64,000 nucleotides of DNA from Fennellomyces sp. T-0311 (Eukaryota; Mucoromycota; Mucoromycetes; Mucorales; Lichtheimiaceae): contig JALLLT010000008.1 of the NCBI GenBank assembly GCA_025266875.1, positions 806,001-870,000 of the forward strand, in the 5' to 3' direction. Below the pieces are notes generated by a model. It worked only from the letters and a program-made list of their open reading frames with translations. It searched no databases and was not told where the DNA came from. Position 1 is the stretch's first letter; every line of letters starts with the position of its first letter. A program made the position numbers and the translations under genes. This document shows, one piece after another, positions 12,014-23,265 of this stretch.

Positions 12014-12064
12014 AGTCATATACATAATAATAAACTAAATCGTCAAAAACGAAGAACAAAGAAA

Positions 12065-12113
12065 GCGTGTGCGTATGTGTGCGTATGTGTGTGTGTGCGT
12101 GTGTTTGTATATA
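12065..12113. repeat. (GT)n-rich microsatellite
   Basis: Alternating GTGTGCGTATGTGTGC-type repeats between the convergent 3' ends of GCP4 and the bHLH gene. Confidence 0.85.
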
Positions 12114-12215
12114 GAGTTAGGGTATGGAGGGGGGAGAGCTATTCACAAGATTATGGTGGGGGAGTGCTACACGAGTTGCAGTAGAAGATGATGCAGATTG
12201 GATGCGATGGTCTTT

Positions 12216-13169
12216 TTAAAAGTGGTGCAGTTGTTGTTGTTGTGATAAAAGGCGTTGATGGAACTGAAGTTGTTCCTGTAACTTGAGCAGGCGTTGTTCT
12301 TGTGATTCCTGGGGCTGCAAGAGGTCGGTGGCAGGTGACACGGCTTCGCTGGCACTGCTACTACTGCTAATACTGCTGCTTGAACTGAACCGTCGGGCCT
12401 CCTGGACGCGTTTCTCGAGCTGAGCGATTTTGTCGTTGAGGCCCTTGTTTCGTTTTTCCAAATGTTTGATGAAATCGACGGCCTTGAATAAGACGGTGCT
12501 CTTGCTGTTGTTGATGTTCTTCAAGGTAGGAATGAGGTCAGTCAAGTCCTTAAACCCGGTGCGTATGGTACTTCGGCGCTTTTGTTCCGAGGCAATGTGG
12601 TTTGCCCGCTTTTCGTCTTCGGTTAGCAATTCGCGGGAAGACTTTGAACGTTTCCGCGGAACCGACTGTTCATCATGATCACTTGTACGTTTGGTGGGTT
12701 GAGACGACGCCATCACTGCTCCCGTCAGAAACTTGCGTTTCTGCTCGTCCAGCGAGCGAAGAATTGAACTGCGTCGTCGTTCTTCTTGTTCCTCTTGTTG
12801 CGGATCCACAAAGAACGAGTCAAGAAAACTGCTAAATTCCTTTTTGTCATCTTCGTTGAGGACCGTCGTGTTGTTGTAGTTGTTGCTGTTGTTGTTATCG
12901 AGTACAGGCCATAGATTAGGTAGGGCGGATGTCGATGCTTCAGGAAGAAATGGCATCGAAAAGTCCGGATCAAGTCCAAAGCTAAATTTAAAGTCTTTTG
13001 GGTTCTCTTGTGAGTGATCTTTTCATTGGTGCTCAGCGCGTCTTGCTTGCTAACCTTCGAAAGGTACAGGTTCCTGAAGAGGTTCTTGGGGTGGCTGATA
13101 GTTCATGATGCTGGGATCGTACACCCAGTCATAGTCGTTGACCATGGCATTCGTGGCTGGAGAGAACAT
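12216..13169 (-). CDS. bHLH transcription factor
   Basis: Two exons (13169-13055 and 12994-12216), joined across a 60-nt intron, give 297 residues. The bHLH domain lies at about residues 167-220. Its basic region contains NHIASEQKRR with His171, Glu175 and Arg179, the H-E-R set that reads CACGTG-type E-boxes. Helix 1, the loop (PTLKNINNSKS) and helix 2 (TVLFKAVDFIKHLEKRN) follow, then a short heptad coil extending helix 2. The flanks are low-complexity: acidic and Asn-rich before the domain, Ser- and Gln-rich after it. A basic SVPRKRSK stretch just ahead of the domain is a probable nuclear signal. The pattern resembles MLX/INO4-like fungal bHLH proteins, but target genes cannot be told from sequence. 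The N-terminal ATG is the first of two in-frame ones; the second is 8 codons later. Confidence 0.9.
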
Positions 13170-13280
13170 TGGATGAAGAGTGTATGTGTGTGTGTGAAAG
13201 ACAAGAGAGAAAGAAGGCGCGTTTCGGTCTCCGAGCAAGTCCACCTTTTATTTGGCTTTCACGTGGTAAATCCATGTACA

Positions 13281-13310
13281 TCATCACCACCATCATCATC
13301 ATCATCATCA
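13281..13310. repeat. (CAT/ATC)n trinucleotide repeat
   Basis: About ten CAT-type triplets lie in the leader region upstream of the bHLH gene. They are not in a supported coding frame. Confidence 0.85.
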
Positions 13311-13786
13311 GGCCTTAAAAAGCTTATACAAAAGCCTGCTTGGTGCTGGTGCTTTAAAAGCAAAATATCGCGCTCAGAACGCCGCCCCCTTTACCATCCC
13401 GTGTGTTTTCTTTTTATTTACATACATCTCTCCAATCTCCCTTAAACGCCTTTGTGCAGGATCTGAACCAAAAATGAATGAATCAGTACCAAGAATTGCT
13501 TGGTCCGCGTCAAGCGAAGTTACCCCGCAGGTATTGTTCCCGATGGGGCAAAAAAAATTGCTAATAATTTGTAGGACGAAAAAGGAATCGGCCTCGTGTC
13601 ACCTCTATGTTTTATGAATTTCTTGCCAATATCCAATCGTCGCTTTTTACCCCGCACATGGCTCCCACTAACCCTTCAGTCCCACCTGACCTTCCTTTGT
13701 TTTCTAGAGATTGTTTCTGTCATCATCAACTCGCCGACAATAACAGTCGTGGGAACTCGGCATATGCATGCCTCTTGACTTTATGA
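13311..13786. other. Intergenic, nothing recognised
   Basis: Spacer between the bHLH promoter side and the 3' end of the fatty alcohol oxidase gene. No supported gene. Confidence 0.45.
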
Positions 13787-16106
13787 TTACAGTTTGCTTT
13801 TCTTCTTCTGTGCTATGCCTGTTGCTACGTGCAGTGCCACCGCTTCAATCGTTACCATGGGGTTCACCCCACTCGCCGATGGAAACAGCGATGCGTCCGC
13901 CACATACAGATCCTTGACTTCCCACGTCTCCCCCGTAGGTTGAGTCGCCGACGCTTTAGGCGATATGCCGAGGCGACTATACATATATGGTTATCTGTTA
14001 AATTTATAAACTCTTTCTTTTTTGCGCGCTTTAATGCTTACCATGTTCCCATTTGGTGCGCACTGAATATACCGCTAATTCCATTTCCCGGAAGTCCGTA
14101 ACGAGCCACGTCTTGACGCCATTGGATAAATCTGGGATTGTCGATCCTCGATTCCTCTTGGCTGTGGAATACAAATGGTTCGATTCCATACTGCAAAGTG
14201 TAAATCTCGCGTGCTCCCGAAGCTACCAAGATATTGATGGCCCGATCCATTCCTGTTACCATCGTCTTGCGGTCGTGGCGTGATAAATGGAAAGTAACGC
14301 ATGGTTCGCCTCTGGCATTGTCGTAAACCTCGCCTTTGGAATCCTTGTCTCGACCAATTACCACAAGCGGCATGACGTGCCGATACTTGAGTGCCATTTG
14401 TTTGTGCGCCAATGAACCGCGCCAGGGCATCAATGCAAGGAACGATGCAGCGTGTTGACAGGGTACTTCAATCTTGGCCCCGTACCCATCTGCACTGCTA
14501 TTGTCTGCCACATTGCTTACCTATAAAAGTCATTTTCACGTGAATATCCAAGTCAACATGGCCTATATACTTTTTTTTTCTTTTACAGTAGTCAAGATGG
14601 ATCCTTCATGCATATTGATTGGTGTATCAAAAACGCCATAGACGCACGTTGCCGGATGCAATCGTAAATGGCGACCAATATGTTTGTTGGTGAGACCACT
14701 TCGCTTCAACAGGCCGGGCGTGTTGACCGTTCCGCCTGCGACGACGACCCGTTGGGCGCGTATTTCGAACCGCTGATTATCACGAACGCATTCAACGCCA
14801 ACAGCCTTTTTATTCTCGACCAAAACGCGGGTGACCTGCGTTTGATCAAGAAATTGGGCGCCATTGGCGGAAGCGTCCCTGAGCCATGTATTGGTGGTGC
14901 TATTTTTGACGCCATGCTTACATCCATAGAAACAAAAGTTACACTCGTGCGACCGACCGCTCGTATTCTGCGGAACATCCGCGACGTGATACCCCAGCTT
15001 TCTTACATTCCCATTGTTTCAATAACCCCACACACAAATAACACGTGCAAATGCACTTACTGACAGCCTTCGAGGAGAAGTTGATTCGGTCGGTTATGTT
15101 TAATCCCGGATGTTGTTGCACCAATTCGATCATACACACGATTTAGGTCAGATTCAAACTATTGGCTTTTTTTAAGACGTGCGATTGAAGGAAAAAAAGA
15201 GTGCGCGTATACGTACCTCTGGTGAAATAAAATGCTTTAATCCAAACTTGTATGCCCATTCCTCGCGCACAAAGTGTTGCGGCTTCAATGACGCACACCA
15301 GTTGATCGCTGTGCCACCACCAAAAGTAGATCCAGCCAAAACCTGTGCCTTGCCATCTTCAGTGATCAAAAATCCCGCTTCGTCCAAAAGATTGATGAAC
15401 CCCGTGCGTTCGTTCAGTACAAATTCACTCTCGTGATAATACTTGCCCTTTTCAAGTACAAGCACAGAGTATCCCGCTTTGGACAACTCAGCTGCACATA
15501 CACCTATAAAGTTTTCCGTCAGTAGTGATTTCTTAGTCATACTTCCATCCACATGTTACCACCGCCTGCGCCGCTGCCCACCACAATTACGTCCACAGTA
15601 GAGGGCACGGTATCCAGCATGGGCAATCGTTCCGGCAACGTTTCCATTGCGGTGGGTTCTTCGTGAGATGAAGTGTACCCCATGGGGCCAAAGGCGACGC
15701 AATCTGGATTGCGATAAACGGAGTGAATGCACAACACTGAGAAGGTTTTGAAAAGTAGATTGAGTGGCGGCAGCTTTGAATCGCGCCAGCGTAGCAAGAT
15801 CTTTTCTCGATCATGTTGCGGTATTTCAGTAAATTTCTTCATGTGTCCCGTAAGAGCAAATGTCCCTGCTTTGGTCGCAAGAACATTCAGAACCATGTAT
15901 AGCTGTTGCTGCTTCTCCGGACGAAGCTGTTGGATCAGTTCGACTGTAAATGGTTGCGCTGTGGCGCCAGAGTAGTGCGCATAGTCGGTCGAGTCGCTCG
16001 CCGCATATCGGTCGTTGAGTTGATCGATTTCTGTCGCCGTCAACGGCGCAACAAATGTATCCGCGATGGCAGCCAGTACTTTTCGTTGTTCCGCGCTAGG
16101 TTCCAT
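13787..16106 (-). CDS. FAO1: Long-chain fatty alcohol oxidase (GMC oxidoreductase)
   Basis: Six exons (16106-15560, 15503-15217, 15158-15061, 15001-14587, 14520-14042, 13976-13787) splice in frame to 671 residues. The enzyme oxidises long-chain alcohols to aldehydes using FAD and O2 during omega-oxidation and is usually bound to peroxisomal or ER membranes. The FAD-binding GSGAGGGV motif spans the first splice junction at residues 177-184 and is followed by LVLEKGKYY. Also present are the FAO-typical GSTFGGGTAINW, NFCFYGCKHG with clustered cysteines, the second FAD segment VVVAGGTVNTPGLL, and SAHQMGTCR at 602-610, which again exists only after splicing. The C-terminal GMC segment ends VADASLFPSASGVNPM. 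Start MEPSAEQRKVL was chosen as the family-like N-terminus; a longer in-frame leader is open upstream. Confidence 0.94.
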
Positions 16107-16908
16107 TGGGGGGGAAGAGAAAAGTGATACGGTGTGGGGAACAGGATCACTAGTACTTTTTATCTTACCCCACACTTTTTTTTATTCGCGAAGTTACTTA
16201 GAAGATTTCTTCTGAATATGAAAAGGTAAAAAGCATCCAGATTCCCATAGCTATTTTTTTTGGTTTCGCGTAGGTTTCCCCACACATTACAGTGCTGACC
16301 CGAGGCATGTTTTCAAGTTGCCAAGTGAATACGAAGCGCATGTAGTTACTACGTAATATAAAGAAGGAACCTTTGATATCCCGGCCACATGCCGTGAGAT
16401 AAGTTCATCTTTTCATCTGGCAGTTGTGTCCGAACTTTGGCTTTTTATATCAAAGACCTATTTCTTGGCTCATTCTCAGCACCTAATGGTGAATGCGGTG
16501 CGTATTCGTTCACATGTAGACCCATTTGCAAAGTGATGTGTACGTGTACAATGGTACTCTCGGTTTTTGCACCAAACAGTTTGGCAGCAACCTCGATGAT
16601 TGTGGTTTTCTAGAGACACTTGGAATACATCCCTGCAGAAACGCGAAGGGACTTTCTTAGATCTAGTGGGCTTATGCATTTGCATGCTTTGTTTTCCTTC
16701 TTGAATATCAAAAGTGTGCATAGATAAAGATTCTGAAATGGGGAACAGCACCAATGAATACGCACTTTCATTATCCTGAATCCAGAGCCCAAACACCTGA
16801 CATCTATTGGATTTTAATTATGTTTTTATGTAATAGTTAAAGGAAAAGTAAAGGAACTAGAGAGTATATAAAAAAACAACAAACACAACAACAGCAACAA
16901 AAAATAGA
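16107..16908. other. Intergenic, nothing recognised
   Basis: Holds the promoter of the fatty alcohol oxidase gene and the 3' flank of LCB1. No gene is supported. Confidence 0.45.
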
Positions 16909-18737
16909 CTACTTCTTCCATTTACCAAAGACCTTGACGATGGCAGACTTGACAACGCCAGCAGCCTTGTCATTCTCCTTCTTGGTCAAGCCAACGGTGA
17001 CATACACCTTGATGCTTGGACGAGGGCAATTGCGTTCTTGGTCATAAACGTACTTTGCACGAGTGACCAAGACGCCTTGGTAACTGCACTCATCCACAAC
17101 ATCCTGAAGCAAGCGTTCTTCATCCTCGCGAGAGACATCATCGCGACCACGCGACTTGAGGAAGCTTGGGTTAACACGGATATGGAAGAAGGGAGCTGGC
17201 GAGTACACATCGCTGCCGGACAATTCAATCAAATTCTCCAATGACTTGTGGGCCAAGGTTTGACGGAATGCACGGGAACGATCAGCCAAATCACGCAACA
17301 TTTGAGGCTTTTCTTGGATATACTTTAAGGCTTCGGAAGCAGATACGGCAAGCATGGCAGGAATCGAGGCAGAGAAACAGTAGGCACTGCCGGACAAACG
17401 TTGATGGTCAACCACTTGGACATTGCCAGCGCAGAAACCACCCGATGCACAAAGCGCATTCGACATAGAACCGACAATCATGTCCACTTCCTTGGCCTAA
17501 AACCACATGTCAGGCTTTTTTTTTATATTTGTCTCAATAAAAAGAAAAACTTACATCAATGTTGAAAAGATCAGTCAAACCGGCACCGCGGCTACCAAGA
17601 ACACCAATGGATTGAGATTCGTCAAGAATAAGTCTGTACTTGAACTTGCGCTTCAGTTCGATCTAATAGGAAATATAGTGTTAGGAGAGAATGTGTGTGT
17701 ATATGTGAAAAAAAGAAAACCACGGTGGATCGTCTTACCAGCTTAGCAAGGGGAGCAATATCACCAAAGTTGGCAAACAAGCCTTCAGTCACAATAAATC
17801 GTCTAGTCAGTTTACGCTTGTGCTGTCAAAACATTTAAGTCATGAGTCCTCATATCATGTGCCAAGGCCCAAAAAAAAAGCGTACCACCATGTCATCCAC
17901 ACGAATGTCATCCAACACGCGCTCAAGATCCTGCATATCATTGTGCTTAAAGTAACGAACATTGGAGCGAGAGATCTGGACGCCCTTTTGAACGGAAAAG
18001 CAGACACCATCGTCGACGACGAGCAAATCGCCGCGCTTGGAGAAAGCCGGAATGACAGACGAAATGGTAGAGAAACCTTGGGCATAGATGATAGCCTCTT
18101 CAGTACCCAAGAACTGGGCGATATCACGTTCCAAATCCATGTGAACATCGATGGTGCCATAGAAACCGGGGGGACCGCACGAGCCAACGCCATACACCTT
18201 GAGAGTGTCGATTGCCTTTTGCCGGATGCGGTCGGAAGACTGGAGTTCCAAATAATTGGTCGATGCCAAATTCATCAATGGCTTTGCGTGGCCGGCGACC
18301 TTGGGCTTGACGGACTGGGCACCAATGATCATGGGCGCCTTTTCCAGGTTGAGTTTATCAAAGGACGAGAGAGGCGGCACAAGTGGTTCAGGCTTCCATT
18401 CTTCGACAAGATCGTCAATTTCCTTTTTGTAGTCGCAAGTTAGCGCCGCGCATTTTTTATATATATACCTAGGCAACCATCTCCCAAGTTTTACCTTTTC
18501 TGTCAATTTAACGGCATTATCTTGGGGTTTGTACTTTTTGGAAAGCATGTACTTTAAAGCAAAGAAAACAAGAAACAGTTCAAGAATGATACGGAATGGA
18601 TCGTCTTGATAGGCATTTTTAACGTAGGAAAGAACAAGATGTGAGCCTGGAATGGCAACAATGAGTTCGTAAACCGAATTGACCGTCGAGTTGATAAAGA
18701 CGGCGTGTTCGTCGTCCAGATGCACACTTGGGTCCAT
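16909..18737 (-). CDS. LCB1: Serine palmitoyltransferase subunit 1 (LCB1)
   Basis: Five exons (18737-18495, 18422-17886, 17822-17739, 17662-17555, 17496-16909) give 519 residues. LCB1 is the non-catalytic partner of LCB2 in the ER enzyme that condenses serine with palmitoyl-CoA, the first step of sphingolipid synthesis. There is one membrane segment near residues 49-67. The alpha-oxoamine synthase fold is visible in YGVGSCGPPGFYGTIDVH (with the cysteine whose human counterpart is mutated in HSAN1), AIIYAQGFSTIS, LILDESQSIGVLG and GSMSNALCASGGF. At the position of the PLP-binding lysine of LCB2 it has Asn337, as expected for LCB1. Intron 1 is 72 nt, a multiple of three and without a stop, so a gene caller may wrongly keep it as 24 codons. 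Confidence 0.95.
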
Positions 18738-19329
18738 CGTCTATAAAGAAAAAAAAAGGTGCCAAGTAAATGTAAAAAGAAGAAAGAAAATCGGCGCCTG
18801 TGGCAGCAAAAAAAAGAGAGAGAGAGGCCTGGTTTCACTCATTTCACGGTCCGTCATCGGTGACACAGTCCGTTGTCAAGGCAACGTTGACATGTAATTG
18901 CCTGCTTCAGGATATTTCATTGTCCTCTCCAATTGTTTCAGCAGTAGCATGATGAATGATCGAGACAAACACCAGTATCTGATTGCTGAGGACACCGGAA
19001 TGGACGGCCATGCTTGCCGGACGCTAAATAATGTGCAATGATGTCGTATGTATACACGGGCGTAGCAGTAACGCATTCAATAGAATGCCACTTTGTGCAT
19101 GATATCAAAGTTAATTTACACAAATATTTGGTACCCATGCGAGAGAGATAAAAAGGAGAGAGAAAGAAAGAGAGAGAGAGCGTGTTGTTTAGACCCGCAA
19201 AATGGATCCTTCAATGGAGAAAACTTAATATCCAAAAGAGGGAGGTAAATAGTGGGAAAAAAGAACGTGAGCTTGGCAACATTTCGAGTAGTAGATCATG
19301 AAACAGGTTCTTTTTAAAAAATTGACTAT
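18738..19329. other. Intergenic, nothing recognised
   Basis: LCB1 promoter region plus spacer with GA-rich low-complexity tracts near 18810 and 19140-19180. No gene is supported. Confidence 0.45.
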
Positions 19330-19743
19330 TTACAAGTGGGTTTCCATTTCTGTACAGGTCAAGGGAGAAAAGGAGCTATGTTTGTCGACGACTTCAGGGA
19401 TGGCGCTGAGGAAATGGTAGCCGCAAGTGGGAGGAATGCTCTGAACCCGACTTGATCGACGTCTTGATCGTCTGCTTCGTTGATGATGATAATGCTGTTG
19501 TTGTTGTTGTTGTTCGTAAAATTCCATATCCACTAGATCAGCCATAAGCATTCCAGTTGACCATCGTTTTTGTGGCGGCGGCGGCGGCGGCGGCGGCGGC
19601 GTTAACAGCGCAGTCTGTACGCATTGGAAAAGAAGATCTTGGTTATGGCTGTCGTCAATGTGTTGTTCCTGTTGCTTTGGTTTCCATGGCCAAGATACGG
19701 GACGTCGGCGGCGACTCCGAAAGAGCCAGCCGAACAGGGTCAT
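19330..19743 (-). CDS. Hypothetical low-complexity protein
   Basis: A 137-residue frame begins MTLFGWLFRSRRRRP. It contains nine consecutive prolines at about residue 50 (from a GGC/GCC triplet run), a short conserved-looking core (RWSTGMLMADLVDMEFYEQ), a run of Gln, then His- and Arg/Ser-rich stretches, and an ordered-looking C-terminus (PTCGYHFLSAIPEVVDKHS). The basic RSRRSRRRSSR patch could be a nuclear signal or RNA-binding patch. Family not recognised. The frame is also open upstream of this ATG, so the start is uncertain. Confidence 0.45.
   Translation of the reverse strand: MTLFGWLFRSRRRRPVSWPWKPKQQEQHIDDSHNQDLLFQCVQTALLTPPPPPPPPPQKRWSTGMLMADLVDMEFYEQQQQQQHYHHQRSRRSRRRSSRVQSIPPTCGYHFLSAIPEVVDKHSSFSPLTCTEMETHL
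19573..19602. repeat. (GGC)n trinucleotide repeat
   Basis: About nine GGC triplets. They encode the polyproline run of the minus-strand hypothetical protein and are likely to vary in length between strains. Confidence 0.9.
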
Positions 19744-19998
19744 TATTTTTCCGGAAAAAAAGTATTGAAAGAAGAAGAGAAAAGAACGGCATTCACAAAA
19801 AAGAAAGGGGGAGTGTGGGATTGAGTGGTGTTTTTGAAAAAGGGGAATTGCCGTGTGTGGGTGGGGGCGTCCGGTATGAAATGTCAAAGCGCGTAAACAT
19901 CCAATGAAAAGTAAGGTTTGATTTTGCCCGTTTTGAGGGCTTTTTTAGCTCATCCAAAAAGGAAATCTTTTTCAAACCTTTCTTTTCCGTCCTTTTTT

Positions 19999-22307
19999 AT
20001 GCCATTGTCTGTATTGCTGATTTGGGTGCTGCTGGGAGCTCTCTGCAGGGCACAGTCAGTGCCGTCGTTTGCTGCAGCGCCGCCCATGGGATGGTAAGCA
20101 ATTGTAGAATAAAGGTTTTTGCGGCAACTTGCATTCTGAAACACTTGCAGGAACACATGGAATAAGTTTGGATGTGCCATTGATGACCGGCTCATTATGG
20201 ATACTGCCGATACCATGGTTGCCGAGGGTGTGTATAGCGATAAACCCCAGGAGGGAGGAGAGCGAAACAAAAAGGAAAAACTTAATAAAGGAGAAGTACA
20301 GGTTATCTGGCAGCAGGCTACAAGTACCTCAATCTCGACGATTGTTGGCAATCAAACAATAGATCCAGCAATGGCACGATTGTTGTCGATCCAGTGGCAT
20401 TCCCGCACGGAATCAAGCCAGTGGCCGACTATGTACACGCCAAAGGTAAACATCAATTCTCGCAGAGCATTCCTTACAAATATTTGCATTTTTTTAGGTT
20501 TGAAGTTTGGTATCTACAGCAGCGCAGGACGAAAGACATGCGCCGGTATGTGCCATTGTAGAAAAGTGTAAGCATCGTTGATTGATTGATAAAGACCAGG
20601 ACGAATGGCCACGTTGGATTATGAGGAGAACGACGCGGCTAGCTATGCCGAATGGGAGATCGACTATCTCAAAGTACGGTTCAGATCATCTATCGCGAAT
20701 GAAATGGTGATAAAAAAAGGCTAATTTTGTGATTTAGTACGATAATTGTAATTATGATGAAGGCGTATCTGCACAATTGAGGTTCCGTCGTATGCGAGAA
20801 GCCTTACTAAGGACAGGGCGTGACATTTTTCTTTCGGTGTGCACGTGGGGTGTGGAAAATACATGGGAATGGGCTCCCCAAATTGGCCACAGCTTCCGTA
20901 CGCACGATGATATATACAATGGATGGCAATCCATCGTCGAGATTCTCCAAGTTCATGCCAAAGTCGTACATCTGGGCGGACCGGGACATTGGGCGGATCC
21001 AGGTAAAACAAAGAGGGCTGGGTGAGCACATTCTCGTAACACAAGATCATCATAGACATGCTCGAGGTATCATTGTGTACCATGGGAACCCTCATGGGAA
21101 AAAAACAACAAGGGCCGAGTATTTTTTTTTTGCTAAACGAGAATCTGTAGATCGGGAATGGTCGTCTTTCAATCGAAGAATCAAGAACGCATTTCTCACT
21201 TTGGTCAGCTATGAAGGCGCCACTGATTTTGGGCAGCAGCCTAACAAACGTGCCAAGAGAACTTTACGCTATCGTAACGAATAGACAAGTGATTGCAGTG
21301 AATGTACGTGCAACTTGTATATTTTCCCCAAAGATTATCGGATCCACTAACAGACAGACACAAAGCAAGATCCCCTAGGCGCACCGGCCATACGCGTCAT
21401 TCACAAGTTTGACGATCATGACGTATGGGCGGGACCGCTATCGAACGACAGCATGGCCGTTGTTGTTGTCAACTACAAGCCTTACCCGCAGAACCTCAGC
21501 GTAGATGTTGTTTCCGACCTTGGCTACCAGGGAGGAACGGCACGTGAACTGTGGACACAGGTGGACATCCATTTGAACAAATCGAGCATTCTTACACAAA
21601 CGCTCGGACCACATGCATGTGCAATGTATAAACTCAGGCTAGGACGTTTCGTCCACAACTTGACAGAAGCTCCGACGACAAGCACGCGATACGAAGCAGA
21701 GGCACTAGAAAATCTTGTGCAAGGCTTGGCACGACGAAAAGGCTGCGAACTATGTTCGGGTGGAGCATACGTCATGGCCATCGGCAACGTGAATCGACCC
21801 CAAACAGGCACTCTCATTTTCCGCAACATCACCGTCACTCCTGGCGCCTATACCATGCGAATCCAGTATCTCGATTGTTTCAGCTGGAGTACCTGCGGAG
21901 ACTTTTTCACTCGACGATGGCATTTGCGCATACGCGTCAACGATGGCGAACCGTTCTGGGTTGCCGTCAAATCGAAACGAAATCCAGTTGCAACAGGTCA
22001 ATACGCGATAGGTGTCGTCCTTGAAAACGTCAACCAGATTGTGTTTGATGATCCATTCAATTACGGACCAAGCATTGATTATATCGAACTGACGCCGAGG
22101 AATGAGGACGCCTCGCACGGATCCAATGTGTTTGAATTGTCGTTTATGGAGTCTGGCGATCCGTTGGCCACATCGAAACTGGGACGCGTACTCGCTGATT
22201 TCTTCTGGGAGTTGCTCTTTATTCTCATCAACTGCGGCTTGATCTTAAAGATCCTTTCAATGTTGTACAAGTACAGACACCGGATTTGGTACTACCGTCA
22301 ACTCTGA
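19999..22307 (+). CDS. GH27 alpha-galactosidase with CBM-like domain and membrane anchor
   Basis: Nine exons (19999-20093, 20151-20227, 20302-20445, 20498-20545, 20600-20673, 20738-21002, 21056-21066, 21151-21303, 21366-22307) give 602 residues. It hydrolyses terminal alpha-galactosides outside the cell. A signal peptide (about 1-20) is followed by the GH27 barrel: PPMGWNTWNKFGC, YLNLDDCWQ, the nucleophile Asp148 in KYDNC and the acid/base Asp204 in FRTHDD. A GGPGHWADPDMLEIGNG segment is built across an 11-nt microexon. After the beta-sandwich comes a second domain (about 397-530) starting RYEAEALE, with CSGG and IDYIEL, resembling CBM6/35-type carbohydrate-binding modules. The C-terminus has one hydrophobic helix (about 569-589) then a basic tail KYRHR, predicting a type I membrane anchor rather than free secretion. 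Confidence 0.93.
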
Positions 22308-23265
22308 TCTACTGTCATTTACTCGCACAAACAAGCGCTTTTTACATATTATATAATCTGTTCGTGTGTATATATTCTACTCTATATATAAAGCAACAAC
22401 ATAAACTGTTTTTTTTTCCACATCGATACCCACTATTCTTTTTTTAATACGAGACTAACGAACAGGTGCTAATTAGAAATCGGCTGAACTGCAGAACTCA
22501 TTCACGTTGCAATATCTGAAAAGTGCTAGCCTATGTATACCTTTTAAGTTATAGTTACGATTTAGTAACCAGGATCATTGCCGGCTATGGCTATATCCCC
22601 CACACATGTCTCAACAAGAGCAGTACGAATATGAACATGTTATGATCCTTTCCCCATACTGCTATAATCCGCAGGATTACAACACCAAGTTTCCATAATA
22701 CTAGTAACATAATATCCTGACTATTCATGTAGTTTGCTCTTTGTCTAGTCATCAGTCCAAAAGATTTCTGCTGTATTCACATTGACCCGACGAAATGTCC
22801 TCGAACCTAGACGCGCCGAGTTGACAATAGATGGAATAGATGTCGCAATGTCTAAACCCTAGGCTTCTTCTAGTTTTGGGATATATATTGGAATTTTTGC
22901 TTTGCATGTTAAATCATGTTCAGTAATGAACAAGCTTGATCTGGATTCGTCGTCACGCCTTTGTAACTCCATCTCAGACACGATGTCGGTCGGTCCATGC
23001 TCTTTCGGGTGCCCGATTTTCGGGCACGGTCTAGCAGTCTTGCCCGTTTAAAGATGACCGACGGTCTTCGGGTCCTTGGATATGGACCGACCGATATGCC
23101 CGAAGACTGTCGGTCCACGACCGTTGCAAGCGTTACGTCAAAGATGACTGCAGTTGAACGGTTGCTTCTACTCCCACTTTTATGTGCTGCATTCCTAGTA
23201 AGATGAACTTGATTTTATATTGCTTCCAGAAATATTAAAGGCCTTAATCTTAAGAAATAAACCTA
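22308..23265. other. Intergenic with a GC-rich palindromic patch
   Basis: AT-rich spacer downstream of the GH27 gene. No gene is supported. The patch at 22986-23115 holds three nested or interleaved inverted repeats (listed separately). This marks the start of the transposon island. Confidence 0.5.
22986..23115. repeat. Cluster of interleaved inverted repeats
   Basis: Arm pairs are 22986-22998 with 23082-23094 (13 of 13), 23009-23016 with 23020-23027 (8 of 8, 3-nt loop), and 23056-23072 with 23099-23115 (16 of 17). All arms share the GGTCGGTC/GACCGACC and CGGGC words. The patch is much richer in GC than its surroundings. Origin is unknown; a transposon end is possible. Confidence 0.75.

Noticed and set aside
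17820..18443. 207-codon plus-strand frame
   Set aside because: Antisense to LCB1, without family features.
747..22307. Possible biosynthetic gene cluster (OYE, fatty alcohol oxidase, LCB1, GH27)
   Set aside because: The genes belong to unrelated pathways with core housekeeping genes between them; no backbone synthase, transporter or pathway regulator is present.
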